A DNA stretch of 64,000 nt from Pseudonocardia sp. KRD291 (GTDB taxonomy: Bacteria; Actinomycetota; Actinomycetes; Mycobacteriales; Pseudonocardiaceae), in contig NZ_JADQDD010000001.1 of assembly GCF_019263595.1 (NCBI RefSeq), positions 1 through 64,000 of the forward strand, given 5' to 3'. The notes below the pieces were generated by a model. That model had not been told where the DNA came from. It did not search any database and was given only the letters and a program-made list of their open reading frames with translations. This document shows, in pieces, positions 51,678 to 60,367 of the stretch. Made by a program: the position numbers and the translations under genes. How positions within the stretch are numbered: the first letter of the stretch is position 1; the number at the start of each line of letters is the position of its first letter.

Positions 51678-52043
51678 CGAGATCTCCCTGGTCGGTGACC
51701 GGGAACGACATGACTTCCACCCAGGTACTGGACAACAACTATGTCCGGCGTCGGTCGTGAGTCGACCACGCCGATGGTGGTAGCCAATGCCTCGTCTCCG
51801 GTGCGTCCTGTGTGCACTGCGAGCGCGTGTTGGATCCGCCGAGGGCTACAGCGGTGGCCAGGTTCACCAATAATCCGTCAGCACCCGGCCTAATCGTCGG
51901 AGCCTCAGCCAGGTGGCCGGGGTCCGATGCGATCTACCTCAGACCGTCGCACAACCGTTGCAACTCGGCAACGCGACGGTCCGCATCGACCACCTCGGTC
52001 CGCGGTTGAGCGCGTCCTGTGCCGTATCGGCGACACTGCAGAG
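51678..52043. other. 366-base divergent intergenic stretch
   Basis: It lies between the leftward hypothetical operon and the decayed MerR gene. No gene, repeat or clear promoter could be supported. Confidence 0.45.
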
Positions 52044-52815
52044 ATGACCGCGCCCACGGGACCGCGTGACGCACCGGGGCCGGTGTGGACCGCCGCCCCG
52101 GTGGCACGCCCAATCGGCGTGGCCCAGGGACGTGCGTAGCTGGAGTAAGCGCTACGAGATCGGCCCCGCAGCACCTGTCCCCGGTCGGCGTCGCCGCTAC
52201 ACCGCCACCGACGTCGCCGAACTCGACGCCATCCTTCATCTCGTCGGACACGGCATTGCGCTGCCCATCGCTGGGGCACTGTGCGGGCTCAACACCGCAT
52301 CGCCCCCGTCTCGGATCCGGAGGCGACCGACACGGTGGGAGCGCAGCGATCCGGAACTCCGGCGCCGCCTACCGCGCCCGGCCGGGGACCCCGCCTCGCG
52401 GCACGGCGCGCTGACTCGGACGGCAACAGCGGCCGCCACCGAGCTGACGGCGGCCGCGACCCGCCTGGACTCCGTTACCGCACTGGAGATCGTCACCACC
52501 GGCATCGCCGAGCAAGGGGTCCGCGCGACATGGGAGCAGTTGTGCCGGCCGGCGATGGACGCTCTCGATGAGGCGATCGCCGACGATCTGGGCTGTGTCG
52601 ATTCGCAGCTGCTGCTGAGCTGGGTACTGGCACGGGAGACGAGGGCTGGTCCGCGCTGCACGGCGGGGTGGCGCCGTCCAGTGACCAACGTGCTCACCGC
52701 GGGTACTGGCCGGTGCCTGGGCGTCGCGACCGCCGGCCCGCTGCGGACCGCTCTGGCCGCTCTGCCCTGTCGTGCGCCTCGCTGGCGGCTAAGCCCACGA
52801 GTTCAGGCACCGTGA
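52044..52815 (+). pseudogene. Decayed MerR regulator, paralogue of the LitR-like gene
   Basis: From ATG 52044 the reading V-W-T-A-A-P-V-A-R-P-I-G-V-A-Q-G-R-A matches the HTH of the MerR at 29477-30478, but stops at 52139. The match resumes in another frame with R-S-W-S-K-R-Y-E-I-G...R-R-Y-T-A-T-D-V-A-E-L-D and later GIAEQGVRATWEQLCRPAMDAL. The C-terminal B12-like domain is not recognisable beyond S-Q-L-L-L-S-W-V-L-A. At least one frameshift and C-terminal loss make it a pseudogene. Confidence 0.75.
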
Positions 52816-52895
52816 GGGCGGGGATTGCCAACAGAGGGCCGTGCGTTCATCCTTGTCGTCCACCAGAGCCGATGGCGTGCGCGCTGAGGAGACCG

Positions 52896-54065
52896 ATGGC
52901 CGACATCGATCAGCGACGGAGTTCGGGCTCGCCCATCGGAGGTGATCAGCGCACCCTGGTCGTAGGCTTGCTCACCGACCCCGACACGCCCGCGGAAATC
53001 GCCGCGAAACTAATTGACGATCTCCCCGACGTGTTGGCTGCCCGAGTAGACAGCGGGATCGTCTGGGACCTCCGCACAATGACCCACCCGGTGACCGCCT
53101 CAGTGCAGGACCCCGAGGAAATGCTCGGCGCGGTAGCCGACTACACGGCCCATACCGAGTGGGACATCGGCGTTTATCTCACCGACCTCCCGATGCAGCA
53201 CAGTGACCGCCCAATCCTGGTCGACCTCGACCTCGACCGCCGCGTCGCAGGCCTCTCGCTACCTGGATTCGGCCCATTCCTCCAGCATCAGAAGGTGCGC
53301 AACGCGGTCGTCCGCCTGGTCGCTGACCTGGCCGAGATTGCCGACGCCGGTCTCGACCGGGGGGCACACCATCCGGGCCGTACTGGGCGCGCGGCGGCGA
53401 GACATCTGCAGCCGGTCCACGTCGTCCATACCGAGCAGGGCCGGCACACGCGGCGCTATGTGACGACTCGATGGCGCGGTCGGGCTCGCTTGCTCGCCGG
53501 TATGGTGCGCACCAACCAGCCCTGGCGCCTCGTCATCGGCATGCGCACCGCGCTGGCCGCCGTCTTGGGCACCAGCGCCTACCTGACCATCACCTCGACG
53601 ATCTGGCTGCTGTCCACCCAGCTCGGAGTGGGCAAGCTCGTGCTCGTCACCGTGGTATCGGTCGCGTTGATGGTCGCCTGGATCGTCGGTGCCCACCATC
53701 TGTGGGAACGCGCCCGCGACGCGAGCGAGCGCGAGGAGACGTTCTTGTACAACGCCTCCACCGTGTTGACGTTGAGCATCGGTATCCTGGTGATGTCTGC
53801 TGCGGTCTACGTGCTCGCTCTGCTCGGGTCGCTCTTCCTCCTCGAACCCCCGTTGCTCAGCTCGAGTCTGGGCCGCCCACCCGAGCTCGCCGATCACTTG
53901 ATGCTCGCCTGGCTGGCCACCGGCCTGGCCACCGTCGCCGGCGCGTTGGGTTCCGGGCTCGACAGCGAGGACGCGGTGCGCCGGGCGGCCTACGGCTACC
54001 GCGAGCGTCAGCGCCGCGACGAGCTGGGTCAGGACAACGAGACCACCGAGAACTCCTCTTCCTGA
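52896..54065 (+). CDS. Membrane protein of an unnamed family (paralogue 2)
   Basis: 389 aa from ATG 52896, with GAGGAGA upstream. Same plan as 42417-43601: N-terminal soluble domain (GLLTDPDTPAEIAAKLIDDLPDVL), RARLLAGMVRTNQPWRLV, four hydrophobic segments with HHLWERARDASEREETFLYNAS between TM2 and TM3, and GALGSGLDSEDAVRRAAYGYRERQRR at the end. Sequence divergence in the soluble domain suggests a different partner. Function unknown. Confidence 0.78.
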   Translation: MADIDQRRSSGSPIGGDQRTLVVGLLTDPDTPAEIAAKLIDDLPDVLAARVDSGIVWDLRTMTHPVTASVQDPEEMLGAVADYTAHTEWDIGVYLTDLPMQHSDRPILVDLDLDRRVAGLSLPGFGPFLQHQKVRNAVVRLVADLAEIADAGLDRGAHHPGRTGRAAARHLQPVHVVHTEQGRHTRRYVTTRWRGRARLLAGMVRTNQPWRLVIGMRTALAAVLGTSAYLTITSTIWLLSTQLGVGKLVLVTVVSVALMVAWIVGAHHLWERARDASEREETFLYNASTVLTLSIGILVMSAAVYVLALLGSLFLLEPPLLSSSLGRPPELADHLMLAWLATGLATVAGALGSGLDSEDAVRRAAYGYRERQRRDELGQDNETTENSSS

Positions 54066-54380
54066 TGACCGCGCGCTGCACCGACAAGGTCGATCGCACG
54101 ACGATGCCGCGACTGCCCTGATTCTCTGGTGCTTGCTACAGGTTGTTGGGACGCGGGTCAGCTGAATGTCGGTCTCCGAGTCATCTGAGGCACGGCCGAA
54201 CGGACGATCGTCGTGGCCTGGCCGCGGGGTGTAGCGGTGGGATTTCCGGCGGTTCCGCACGGGGCGCTTCGGTCGTACCGTGTCTGCGACGCGCACCCGT
54301 AGGCCGGTGCAGGTCCCCGGCTCGCCCCAGCCCCTGGCGAGCGCCTTGCCGCCCGCGATCTCGGGCGTGGGAGGTGCCTG
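54066..54380. other. 315-base intergenic stretch with an SRPBCC relic
   Basis: At about 54140-54173 the sequence AGGTTGTTGGGACGCGGGTC closely matches the last codons of the SRPBCC gene at 48226 on the same strand (QLTRALNNL end). Nothing upstream of it remains readable. No other feature is supported. Confidence 0.5.
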
Positions 54381-55376
54381 ATGAGCCGAGGCATGCGCGA
54401 AGAACCGCTGGGCCGGCAGTTGGTGTGCACCAGCGATCTCGACGACCTGGTCGCGCGGGTCACCGCGATCATGTCGCCCCACACGGTGGCCCCGGCCCGC
54501 CCGGGCGGATTCACCGCACAGGTCTTCGGGGTCCACATCCCGGGCCTGTCGTTGCTGGAGATGGACTACGGGATGCCGCTGCGGCTGACCGCCGAGCCCT
54601 TCCCCGACTACGTGGCGGTGGCTCTGCCACTGACCGGATCGATGACCGCGACACACCACGGCCGCCGATTCGACGCGCGCGCCGGCCGGTCCGCGCTGGT
54701 GGGCAGTCCGTGGTCGGAGCTGGTGATGGACTGGGACGAGGCGCTGCGGATGCTGGTGCTGCGGATCGATCTCGCCGCGCTGCGGTCGCTGGCCGCCCGG
54801 TTGGTCACCGACCGGTCCGAGGAGCCCGACCTGCTTTTCGACCCGGCCATGGACGTCCCGGAGATCACCACCGCGGCACTGGGGCAGGCCCGGCTGATGC
54901 AGCACCTGCTCGCCGACGCCGGGCCGAAGGCGGTGAACCCGCTGGTCACGGCGCAGTTACGTGAGCAGGTGATGTGCACCCTGCTGCTGGGACAGCCCAA
55001 CAACTGGAGCCCGGCGCTGCGCCACCGCCCCGAGCACGCGCGCCACTCGACGGTCGCCGATGCCGCGAACCTGATGCGGACCCACCCCGAGGACGCGCTG
55101 ACCATCGAAGGTGTCGCCCGCACGGTCGGCCTGTCGGTGCGGGCGCTGCACGCGGGCTTCTGTCGCGAGCTCGACCGGTCCCCGAAGCAGTACCTCCAGC
55201 AGGTCCGCCTCGAGCGCGCCCACGCCGACCTGACCGCCGCCGAACCCGGCAGCGGGATCCGGGTGATCGACATCGCGCACCGGTGGGGCTTCAGCCATCC
55301 CGGCCGCTTCGCCTCCTCCTACCGCCACCACTACGGCGAGGCACCGGCGACCACCCTGGCCCGTCAGACGCGCTGA
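54381..55376 (+). CDS. AraC family transcriptional regulator
   Basis: 331 aa. The N-terminal about 190 residues form an AraC_binding_2-like ligand domain (FPDYVAVALPLTGSMTATHHGRRF; GRSALVGSPWSE). The C-terminal double HTH is about 225-325 (LTIEGVARTVGLSVRALHAGFCRELDRSPKQYL; VIDIAHRWGFSHPGRFASSYRHHYGEAP). An activator of the downstream ANTAR/DJ-1/alcohol dehydrogenase genes is plausible but not shown. Confidence 0.9.
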   Translation: MSRGMREEPLGRQLVCTSDLDDLVARVTAIMSPHTVAPARPGGFTAQVFGVHIPGLSLLEMDYGMPLRLTAEPFPDYVAVALPLTGSMTATHHGRRFDARAGRSALVGSPWSELVMDWDEALRMLVLRIDLAALRSLAARLVTDRSEEPDLLFDPAMDVPEITTAALGQARLMQHLLADAGPKAVNPLVTAQLREQVMCTLLLGQPNNWSPALRHRPEHARHSTVADAANLMRTHPEDALTIEGVARTVGLSVRALHAGFCRELDRSPKQYLQQVRLERAHADLTAAEPGSGIRVIDIAHRWGFSHPGRFASSYRHHYGEAPATTLARQTR

Positions 55377-55506
55377 CGGTGACGGGCTGGTGACCGCCGA
55401 TTCCGCACCGCCCCTCATCCGGAAACGTCTCTGGCACGACCGCGGAACTGCATAGCGTCGTGGCCCTCGGGAGGTATGGGCCCCGGCTCGAGGGGAGCAC
55501 CGCGCC

Positions 55507-55971
55507 ATGTCATCAACGCCATCCGCCTGTGATCAGGCCGCCCGCGACCGTGTCGGGGCCGAGCAGTACCGGATCACGCAGCTCGAACAGCAGGTCGAAG
55601 ACCTGTTGCGGGCGCTGCAGACCCGCGACGCCATCGGCCAGGCCAGAGGCATCCTTCTCAGCCGCTACCCGCTGGGCCCGGACCAGGCGTTCGCCCTGCT
55701 GGTACGGCTCTCGCAGAGCACCGATATCAAGCTCGTCGAGGTCGCCGCCGCGTTCGTGACCCGGATGCGGGACCGCGGTTCAGCCGACCCGCGCTCCTAT
55801 CAGCTGGTCACCGAGGTAGTCGATGAGTTGCTCGGCTCTTCCGGGCAAGGGGAGGGCGACGCGGGCGTCGCCGGCACCGCCCGTCGATCCGCGCTGACCG
55901 CGACCCGACAGGTGGTTTACGTCGCGTCGGATCGGGCAGGCGCCGTTTCTCCGGTTCCCGCCACATTGTGA
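55507..55971 (+). CDS. ANTAR domain protein
   Basis: 154 aa. A short coiled coil (ITQLEQQVEDLLRALQTRDAIGQ) leads into an ANTAR RNA-binding domain at about 35-95 (ARGILLSRYPLGPDQAFALLVRLSQSTDIKLVEVAAAFV). A polar tail follows; no GAF sensor. It lies 15 bases before the DJ-1 gene. An antiterminator role on this operon is possible. Confidence 0.85.
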   Translation: MSSTPSACDQAARDRVGAEQYRITQLEQQVEDLLRALQTRDAIGQARGILLSRYPLGPDQAFALLVRLSQSTDIKLVEVAAAFVTRMRDRGSADPRSYQLVTEVVDELLGSSGQGEGDAGVAGTARRSALTATRQVVYVASDRAGAVSPVPATL

Positions 55972-55986
55972 GAGAGGACGATTCCC

Positions 55987-56556
55987 ATGGCAGATGAGTT
56001 GCGCGGCCGGCGGGTCGCGATCCTGGCCACCGACGGCGTCGAACAGGTCGAGTACGAACAACCTCGCCACGCCGTGGAGCAGGCCGGGGCGCAGGTGACG
56101 CTGCTGTCGATCCACGACGGGGAGATCCAGTCGATGAACGCCGACATCGACAAGGGCGACACCTTCACCGTCGACCGGTTGGTCTCCGACGTCTCCGGCG
56201 AGGACTTCGACGCCCTGATCCTGCCCGGCGGCACGGTCAACCCCGACGGCCTGCGGGCCAACCCGGACGCGGTGGGTTTCGTGCGGGAGTTCGTGGGCTC
56301 CGGTAAGCCGGTCGGCTCGCTGTGCCACGGGCCGTGGACGTTGGTCGAGGCCGACGTGGTTCGCGGCCGCACCCTGACGTCGTTCCCCAGCATCCGCACC
56401 GACATCCGCAACGCCGGCGGAAACGTCGTCGACCAGGAAGTGGTCACCGACCAGGGCCTGGTCACCAGCCGCGACCCGAACGACCTGCCCGCATTCTGCT
56501 CCAAGATCGTCGAAGAGTTCGCCGAAGGCCGCCACCCGGCCCCCACCCAGTCCTGA
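55987..56556 (+). CDS. DJ-1/PfpI family type 1 glutamine amidotransferase-like protein (2)
   Basis: 189 aa. Reactive Cys in GSLCHGPWTLVE, with the paired Glu in the N-terminal V-E-Y-E-Q-P segment. Starts GRRVAILATDGVEQVEYEQPRHAVEQAG. Paralogous to 46951-47529. It has AGAGAGGA upstream and is followed after 31 bases by an alcohol dehydrogenase. Likely carbonyl-stress protein. Confidence 0.9.
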   Translation: MADELRGRRVAILATDGVEQVEYEQPRHAVEQAGAQVTLLSIHDGEIQSMNADIDKGDTFTVDRLVSDVSGEDFDALILPGGTVNPDGLRANPDAVGFVREFVGSGKPVGSLCHGPWTLVEADVVRGRTLTSFPSIRTDIRNAGGNVVDQEVVTDQGLVTSRDPNDLPAFCSKIVEEFAEGRHPAPTQS

Positions 56557-56587
56557 AGTCGAACCCGAACCGCCAGAGGAGAAGAGC

Positions 56588-57736
56588 ATGAAGGCACTGG
56601 TCTACAACGGCCCCCGCGACGTTTCGGTCTCCGACGTACCGGACGCGCGTATCGAGGCGCCTAACGACGTCCTGGTCAAAATCACCGCGACCAACATCTG
56701 CGGGTCGGACCTGCACATGTACGAGGGCCGCACCGACTTCGAGAAGGGCCGCATCTTCGGCCACGAGAACGTCGGCGAGGTCATCGAGGTCGGCTCAGGG
56801 ATCGACAAGATCGCGGTCGGGGACATGGTCTCGGCGCCGTTCAACGTCTCGTGCGGACACTGCACCAACTGTGAGCACGGGCTGACCAACTACTGCCTGG
56901 TCGCGAACGTGGAAGGCATGGCCGGTGGAGCCTACGGGTTCGCCGACATGGGCGGCTGGGCCGGCGGGCAGGCCGAGTACCTGCGCATCCCGTGGGGCGA
57001 CTTCCAGTGCCTGCGCCTGCCCGAGGACGCCAAGGAGAAGCAGAACGACTACGTGATGCTCTCGGACATCTTCCCCACCGGCTGGCACGCCGTCGAGATG
57101 TCCGGCCTGGTCCCCGGCGAGACGATCGTGATCTACGGCGGCGGCCCGGTCGGGCAGATGGCCGCACTGTCCGCGTCGGTGAAGGGCGCGGCGAAGGTGA
57201 TGGTCGTCGACCGCCACCCCGACCGGCTCAAACTGGCCGAGCAGATCGGCGCGATCCCGATCGACGACTCGAAGGGCTCCCCGGTCGACCAGGTCATGGA
57301 GCAGACAGGCGGCCGCGGCGCCGACCGCGGCGCCGAGTGCGTCGGCTACCAGGCCCACGACCCCCAGGGCAACGAGGACAACGCACTGACCCTCAACAAC
57401 CTGGTCGCGTCGGTGAAGTTCACCGGCGGCATCGGCACCGTCGGGGTGTTCGTCCCCCAGGACCCCGGCGGCCCGGACGAGCTGTCCCAGCAGGGCAAGG
57501 CCCGCTTCGACTTCGGCAACTTCTGGTTCAAGGGCCAACAGATGGGCTGCGGACAGGCCCCGGTCAAGCGCTACAACCGCCACCTGCGCGACCTCATCGC
57601 CGCCGACAAGGTCACCCCCTCCTGGATCGTGTCTCACAACCTGCCCCTGGACAAAGCACCGGACGCCTACAAGCACTTCGACGCCCGCGAGGACGGCTGG
57701 ACCAAGGTCGTTCTCAACCCCGCCCAGCCCAGCTGA
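56588..57736 (+). CDS. Zinc-dependent alcohol dehydrogenase, formaldehyde dehydrogenase-like
   Basis: 382 aa medium-chain dehydrogenase. Catalytic-zinc Cys in NICGSDLHMYEG with GHE (residues about 60); structural-zinc cysteines in SCGHCTNCEHGLTNYC; NAD motif GGGPVGQMAA at about 180-189. Length and the G-A-E-C-V-G-Y-Q-A-H segment fit glutathione-independent formaldehyde dehydrogenase types. First of two such enzymes in one operon. It probably detoxifies aldehydes. AGAGGAGAAG precedes the ATG. Confidence 0.9.
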   Translation: MKALVYNGPRDVSVSDVPDARIEAPNDVLVKITATNICGSDLHMYEGRTDFEKGRIFGHENVGEVIEVGSGIDKIAVGDMVSAPFNVSCGHCTNCEHGLTNYCLVANVEGMAGGAYGFADMGGWAGGQAEYLRIPWGDFQCLRLPEDAKEKQNDYVMLSDIFPTGWHAVEMSGLVPGETIVIYGGGPVGQMAALSASVKGAAKVMVVDRHPDRLKLAEQIGAIPIDDSKGSPVDQVMEQTGGRGADRGAECVGYQAHDPQGNEDNALTLNNLVASVKFTGGIGTVGVFVPQDPGGPDELSQQGKARFDFGNFWFKGQQMGCGQAPVKRYNRHLRDLIAADKVTPSWIVSHNLPLDKAPDAYKHFDAREDGWTKVVLNPAQPS

Positions 57737-57787
57737 ACCCGGCCCGGACCTCGACATGCAGAAGCAGCGACCCGAGACGGAGATCAC

Positions 57788-58234
57788 ATGAGCAGAGCGA
57801 TGGTCGACCCCACGAGTTGGGCCGACCGTGCGATCGGCGCCGTGCAGAAGCTGATCGGACCCGCCGACCAGCATCTCGACGGGGCCAATGGCCCGGGCCG
57901 GTGGCTGGTGGTCACGGTCTACCGCAAGACCGACGACGTCCAGACCCAGGTCAACGACTCGGGTCCGCTGAGCCGGATGCACGGCGAGATCGAGCTGAGC
58001 GTGCGCCCGGCTCCGGGCGACAAGGGCACCGAGCTCGCGGCCCGCCCGACCGCGCCCGACGGCGGCTCGACCCAGATGCGCCGCCGGCTGCGCGCCGCGT
58101 TGCGCGAGACCAAGTCGATCCTCGAGTGCGGGGAGGTCGTCGAACCTTCCCGCCCGGGATCGAGCCATCCCGGCCCGGCCGGGCAACTGCTGCGCGCGGT
58201 CACCGCGCGGGCGTGGGGACAGGGGCGACTGTGA
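57788..58234 (+). CDS. Hypothetical protein between two alcohol dehydrogenases
   Basis: 148 aa, soluble. The central strands (RWLVVTVYRKTDDVQ; HGEIELSVRPAPGDKGTELAARP) and the helix RRRLRAALRETKSILECGEVV suggest an SRPBCC-like or ligand-binding fold. No catalytic motif recognised. Its stop overlaps the next dehydrogenase start (GTGA), so it is coupled to that enzyme and may serve it. Confidence 0.7.
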   Translation: MSRAMVDPTSWADRAIGAVQKLIGPADQHLDGANGPGRWLVVTVYRKTDDVQTQVNDSGPLSRMHGEIELSVRPAPGDKGTELAARPTAPDGGSTQMRRRLRAALRETKSILECGEVVEPSRPGSSHPGPAGQLLRAVTARAWGQGRL

Positions 58235-59400
58235 AGGCACTGTGCTGGCAGGGCGTCAACAAGCTCGGGGTGGAGCGGGTCCCCGACCCGAGGATCCAGA
58301 ACGCCCACGACATGATCGTCAAGGTCCGCTACACCACGTCGTGCGGATCGGACCTGCACCTGCTCGGCGGCTACATCCCGGCCATGGAGGCCGGCGACGT
58401 CATCGGCCACGAGTTCATGGGCGAGGTCGTCGAGATCGGCCCCCAGGTCACCAGACACCAGGTCGGGGACCGGGTGGTGGTGGTGTCGTTCATCGGCTGC
58501 GGCACCTGCTGGTACTGCGACAACGACCTGTGGTCGCTGTGCGACAACACCAACACCAACCCCGGCATCACCCAGGCCCTGTGGGGCTACGAGCCCGGCG
58601 GCATCTTCGGCTACTCCCACGCCATGGGCGGGTTCATGGGCAGCCACGCCGAGTACGTCCGGGTCCCGTTCGCCGACCACGGTGCGTTCACCGTCCCCGA
58701 ACAGGTCGACGACCTCTCCGCCGTGTTCGCCTCCGACGGGGTCCCCACCGGCTGGATGGGCGCGCACCTCGGCGGGGTCGAGCCGGGCGACACGGTCGCG
58801 GTGTGGGGCGCCGGCGGGGTCGGGCAGATGGCCGCCCGCGCCGCAACGCTGCTCGGCGCCGAACAGGTCATCGTCATCGACCGGTTACCCGAGCGCCTGG
58901 CCATGACCGCGACCCACATCGGCGCCGAGACACTCGACTACAGCCGCACCGACGTCGGCGCCGAGCTGCGCGAGCGCACCGGCGGCCGCGGACCCGACGT
59001 GTGCATCGAGGCCGTCGGCCAGGAAGCACACACCTACGGCCCGGAGTACCTCTACGACAAGGTCAAGCAGCAGCTGCGCCTGGAGAACGACCGGCCCCCC
59101 GCAATCCGCGAGGCGATCATGGCCTGCCGCAAGGGTGGATCGGTGTTCTCACTCGGGGTGTTCGCCGGGCTGGTCGACAAGTTCCCGCTCGGCGCGCTGA
59201 TGAACAAGGGCCTGACCCTGCGCGGCGCTCAGCAGCACGGGCAACGCTACCTTCCGATGCTGCTCGACCGCATGGCCCGAGGCGAGATCACCACCAGCCA
59301 CCTCGCCACCCACATCATGTCGTTGGACGAAGGCCCTCGCGGCTACGACATCTTCAAGAACAAGCAGGACGGCTGCGTCCGCTCGGTCTTCCAGCCCTGA
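58231..59400 (+). CDS. Zinc-dependent alcohol dehydrogenase (2)
   Basis: 389 aa from GTG 58231. Catalytic-zinc TSCGSDLHLLGG and GHEFMGEV; structural cysteines in IGCGTCWYCDNDLWSLCDN; NAD motif GAGGVGQMAARAA at about 190. An insert before the end (EYLYDKVKQQLRLENDRPPAIREAIMACRKGG) is typical of the formaldehyde-dehydrogenase-like group. Second dehydrogenase of the operon; aldehyde or alcohol substrate unknown. Confidence 0.9.
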   Translation: MKALCWQGVNKLGVERVPDPRIQNAHDMIVKVRYTTSCGSDLHLLGGYIPAMEAGDVIGHEFMGEVVEIGPQVTRHQVGDRVVVVSFIGCGTCWYCDNDLWSLCDNTNTNPGITQALWGYEPGGIFGYSHAMGGFMGSHAEYVRVPFADHGAFTVPEQVDDLSAVFASDGVPTGWMGAHLGGVEPGDTVAVWGAGGVGQMAARAATLLGAEQVIVIDRLPERLAMTATHIGAETLDYSRTDVGAELRERTGGRGPDVCIEAVGQEAHTYGPEYLYDKVKQQLRLENDRPPAIREAIMACRKGGSVFSLGVFAGLVDKFPLGALMNKGLTLRGAQQHGQRYLPMLLDRMARGEITTSHLATHIMSLDEGPRGYDIFKNKQDGCVRSVFQP

Positions 59401-59458
59401 GATCTCCCGACCCCGACGGCCTCCGCCGCCGGATCCCTCCACCGGCGCGAGGAGAATT

Positions 59459-60337
59459 GTGTACACCCACACCCAGCGGCTGCAGTACCAGGCCTCCCCC
59501 GACAGGTCCGACCCGGTCTATGCGGCCAAGCTCCAGGAACTCATCGGCGGTCAGTACGGCGAGATCACGGTGATGATGCAGTACCTGTTCCAGGGGTGGA
59601 ACTGCCGACTGCCCGGCAAGTACAAGGACATGCTCCACGACATCGGCACCGAGGAGATCGGCCACGTCGAGATGCTCGCGACCATGGTCGCCAGACTGAT
59701 GGAAGGCGCACCGCTGGACAGCCCCGGCCACGACGAGGTGTCCGACCCCACGGTGGCCGCGGTCATCGGCGGGATGGACGTCCAGTCCGCGATCGTGGCC
59801 GGCGCGGGCGGGCGGGCGGTCGATTCCCGCGGCAACCTGTGGAACTCCGGGTTCATCACCTCCAGCGGCAACCTGATGGCCGACTTCCACTCGAACGCCA
59901 ACGCCGAGATGCAGGGCCGACTCCAGGCCACACGGCTGTACAACATGACCGACGACCCCGGCGTACGCGAGATGCTCGCCTTCCTGATCGCCCGCGATCA
60001 CATGCACCAGAACCAGTGGCTGGCCGCGATCGAGCAGCTCAAGACCGACGGCATCGAGGACCTGCCCGTTCCGAGCGCGTTCCCGCTCGAACGCGAGACC
60101 GCTGAGGTCGGCTACCAGTTCATCACCTTCTCCGACGGAGAAGCCTCCACCCAAGGCCGCTGGGCCGGCGGCGCCGCCCCCGACGGCACCGGCGAACTCA
60201 GCGCCGTGCCCGGGCCCCATCCGGTCGACGGTGTCCCCGGCCCACCACTCAGCGACCCTCGACTGTTCGCCACCACGACCCCCGACCTCGAGCTACCCGG
60301 CTCCCGCGTGGGCGCCGACGCGGAAACCGAACGCTAA
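59459..60337 (+). CDS. Manganese catalase family (ferritin-like) protein
   Basis: 292 aa from GTG 59459, behind GAGGAG. A four-helix ferritin-like core carries the di-metal residues: the QYGEITVMMQYLFQGW helix, TEEIGHVEML (Glu/His), NANAEMQGRLQATRLYN and IARDHMHQNQW. The C-terminal extension (about 215-292) is Pro/Gly-rich. It would decompose hydrogen peroxide without haem. Context with dehydrogenases and DJ-1 supports an oxidative/carbonyl stress operon. Confidence 0.9.
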   Translation: MYTHTQRLQYQASPDRSDPVYAAKLQELIGGQYGEITVMMQYLFQGWNCRLPGKYKDMLHDIGTEEIGHVEMLATMVARLMEGAPLDSPGHDEVSDPTVAAVIGGMDVQSAIVAGAGGRAVDSRGNLWNSGFITSSGNLMADFHSNANAEMQGRLQATRLYNMTDDPGVREMLAFLIARDHMHQNQWLAAIEQLKTDGIEDLPVPSAFPLERETAEVGYQFITFSDGEASTQGRWAGGAAPDGTGELSAVPGPHPVDGVPGPPLSDPRLFATTTPDLELPGSRVGADAETER

Positions 60338-60367
60338 CCGCAGTACGCCGGAGCGAGGTGATCGTCC

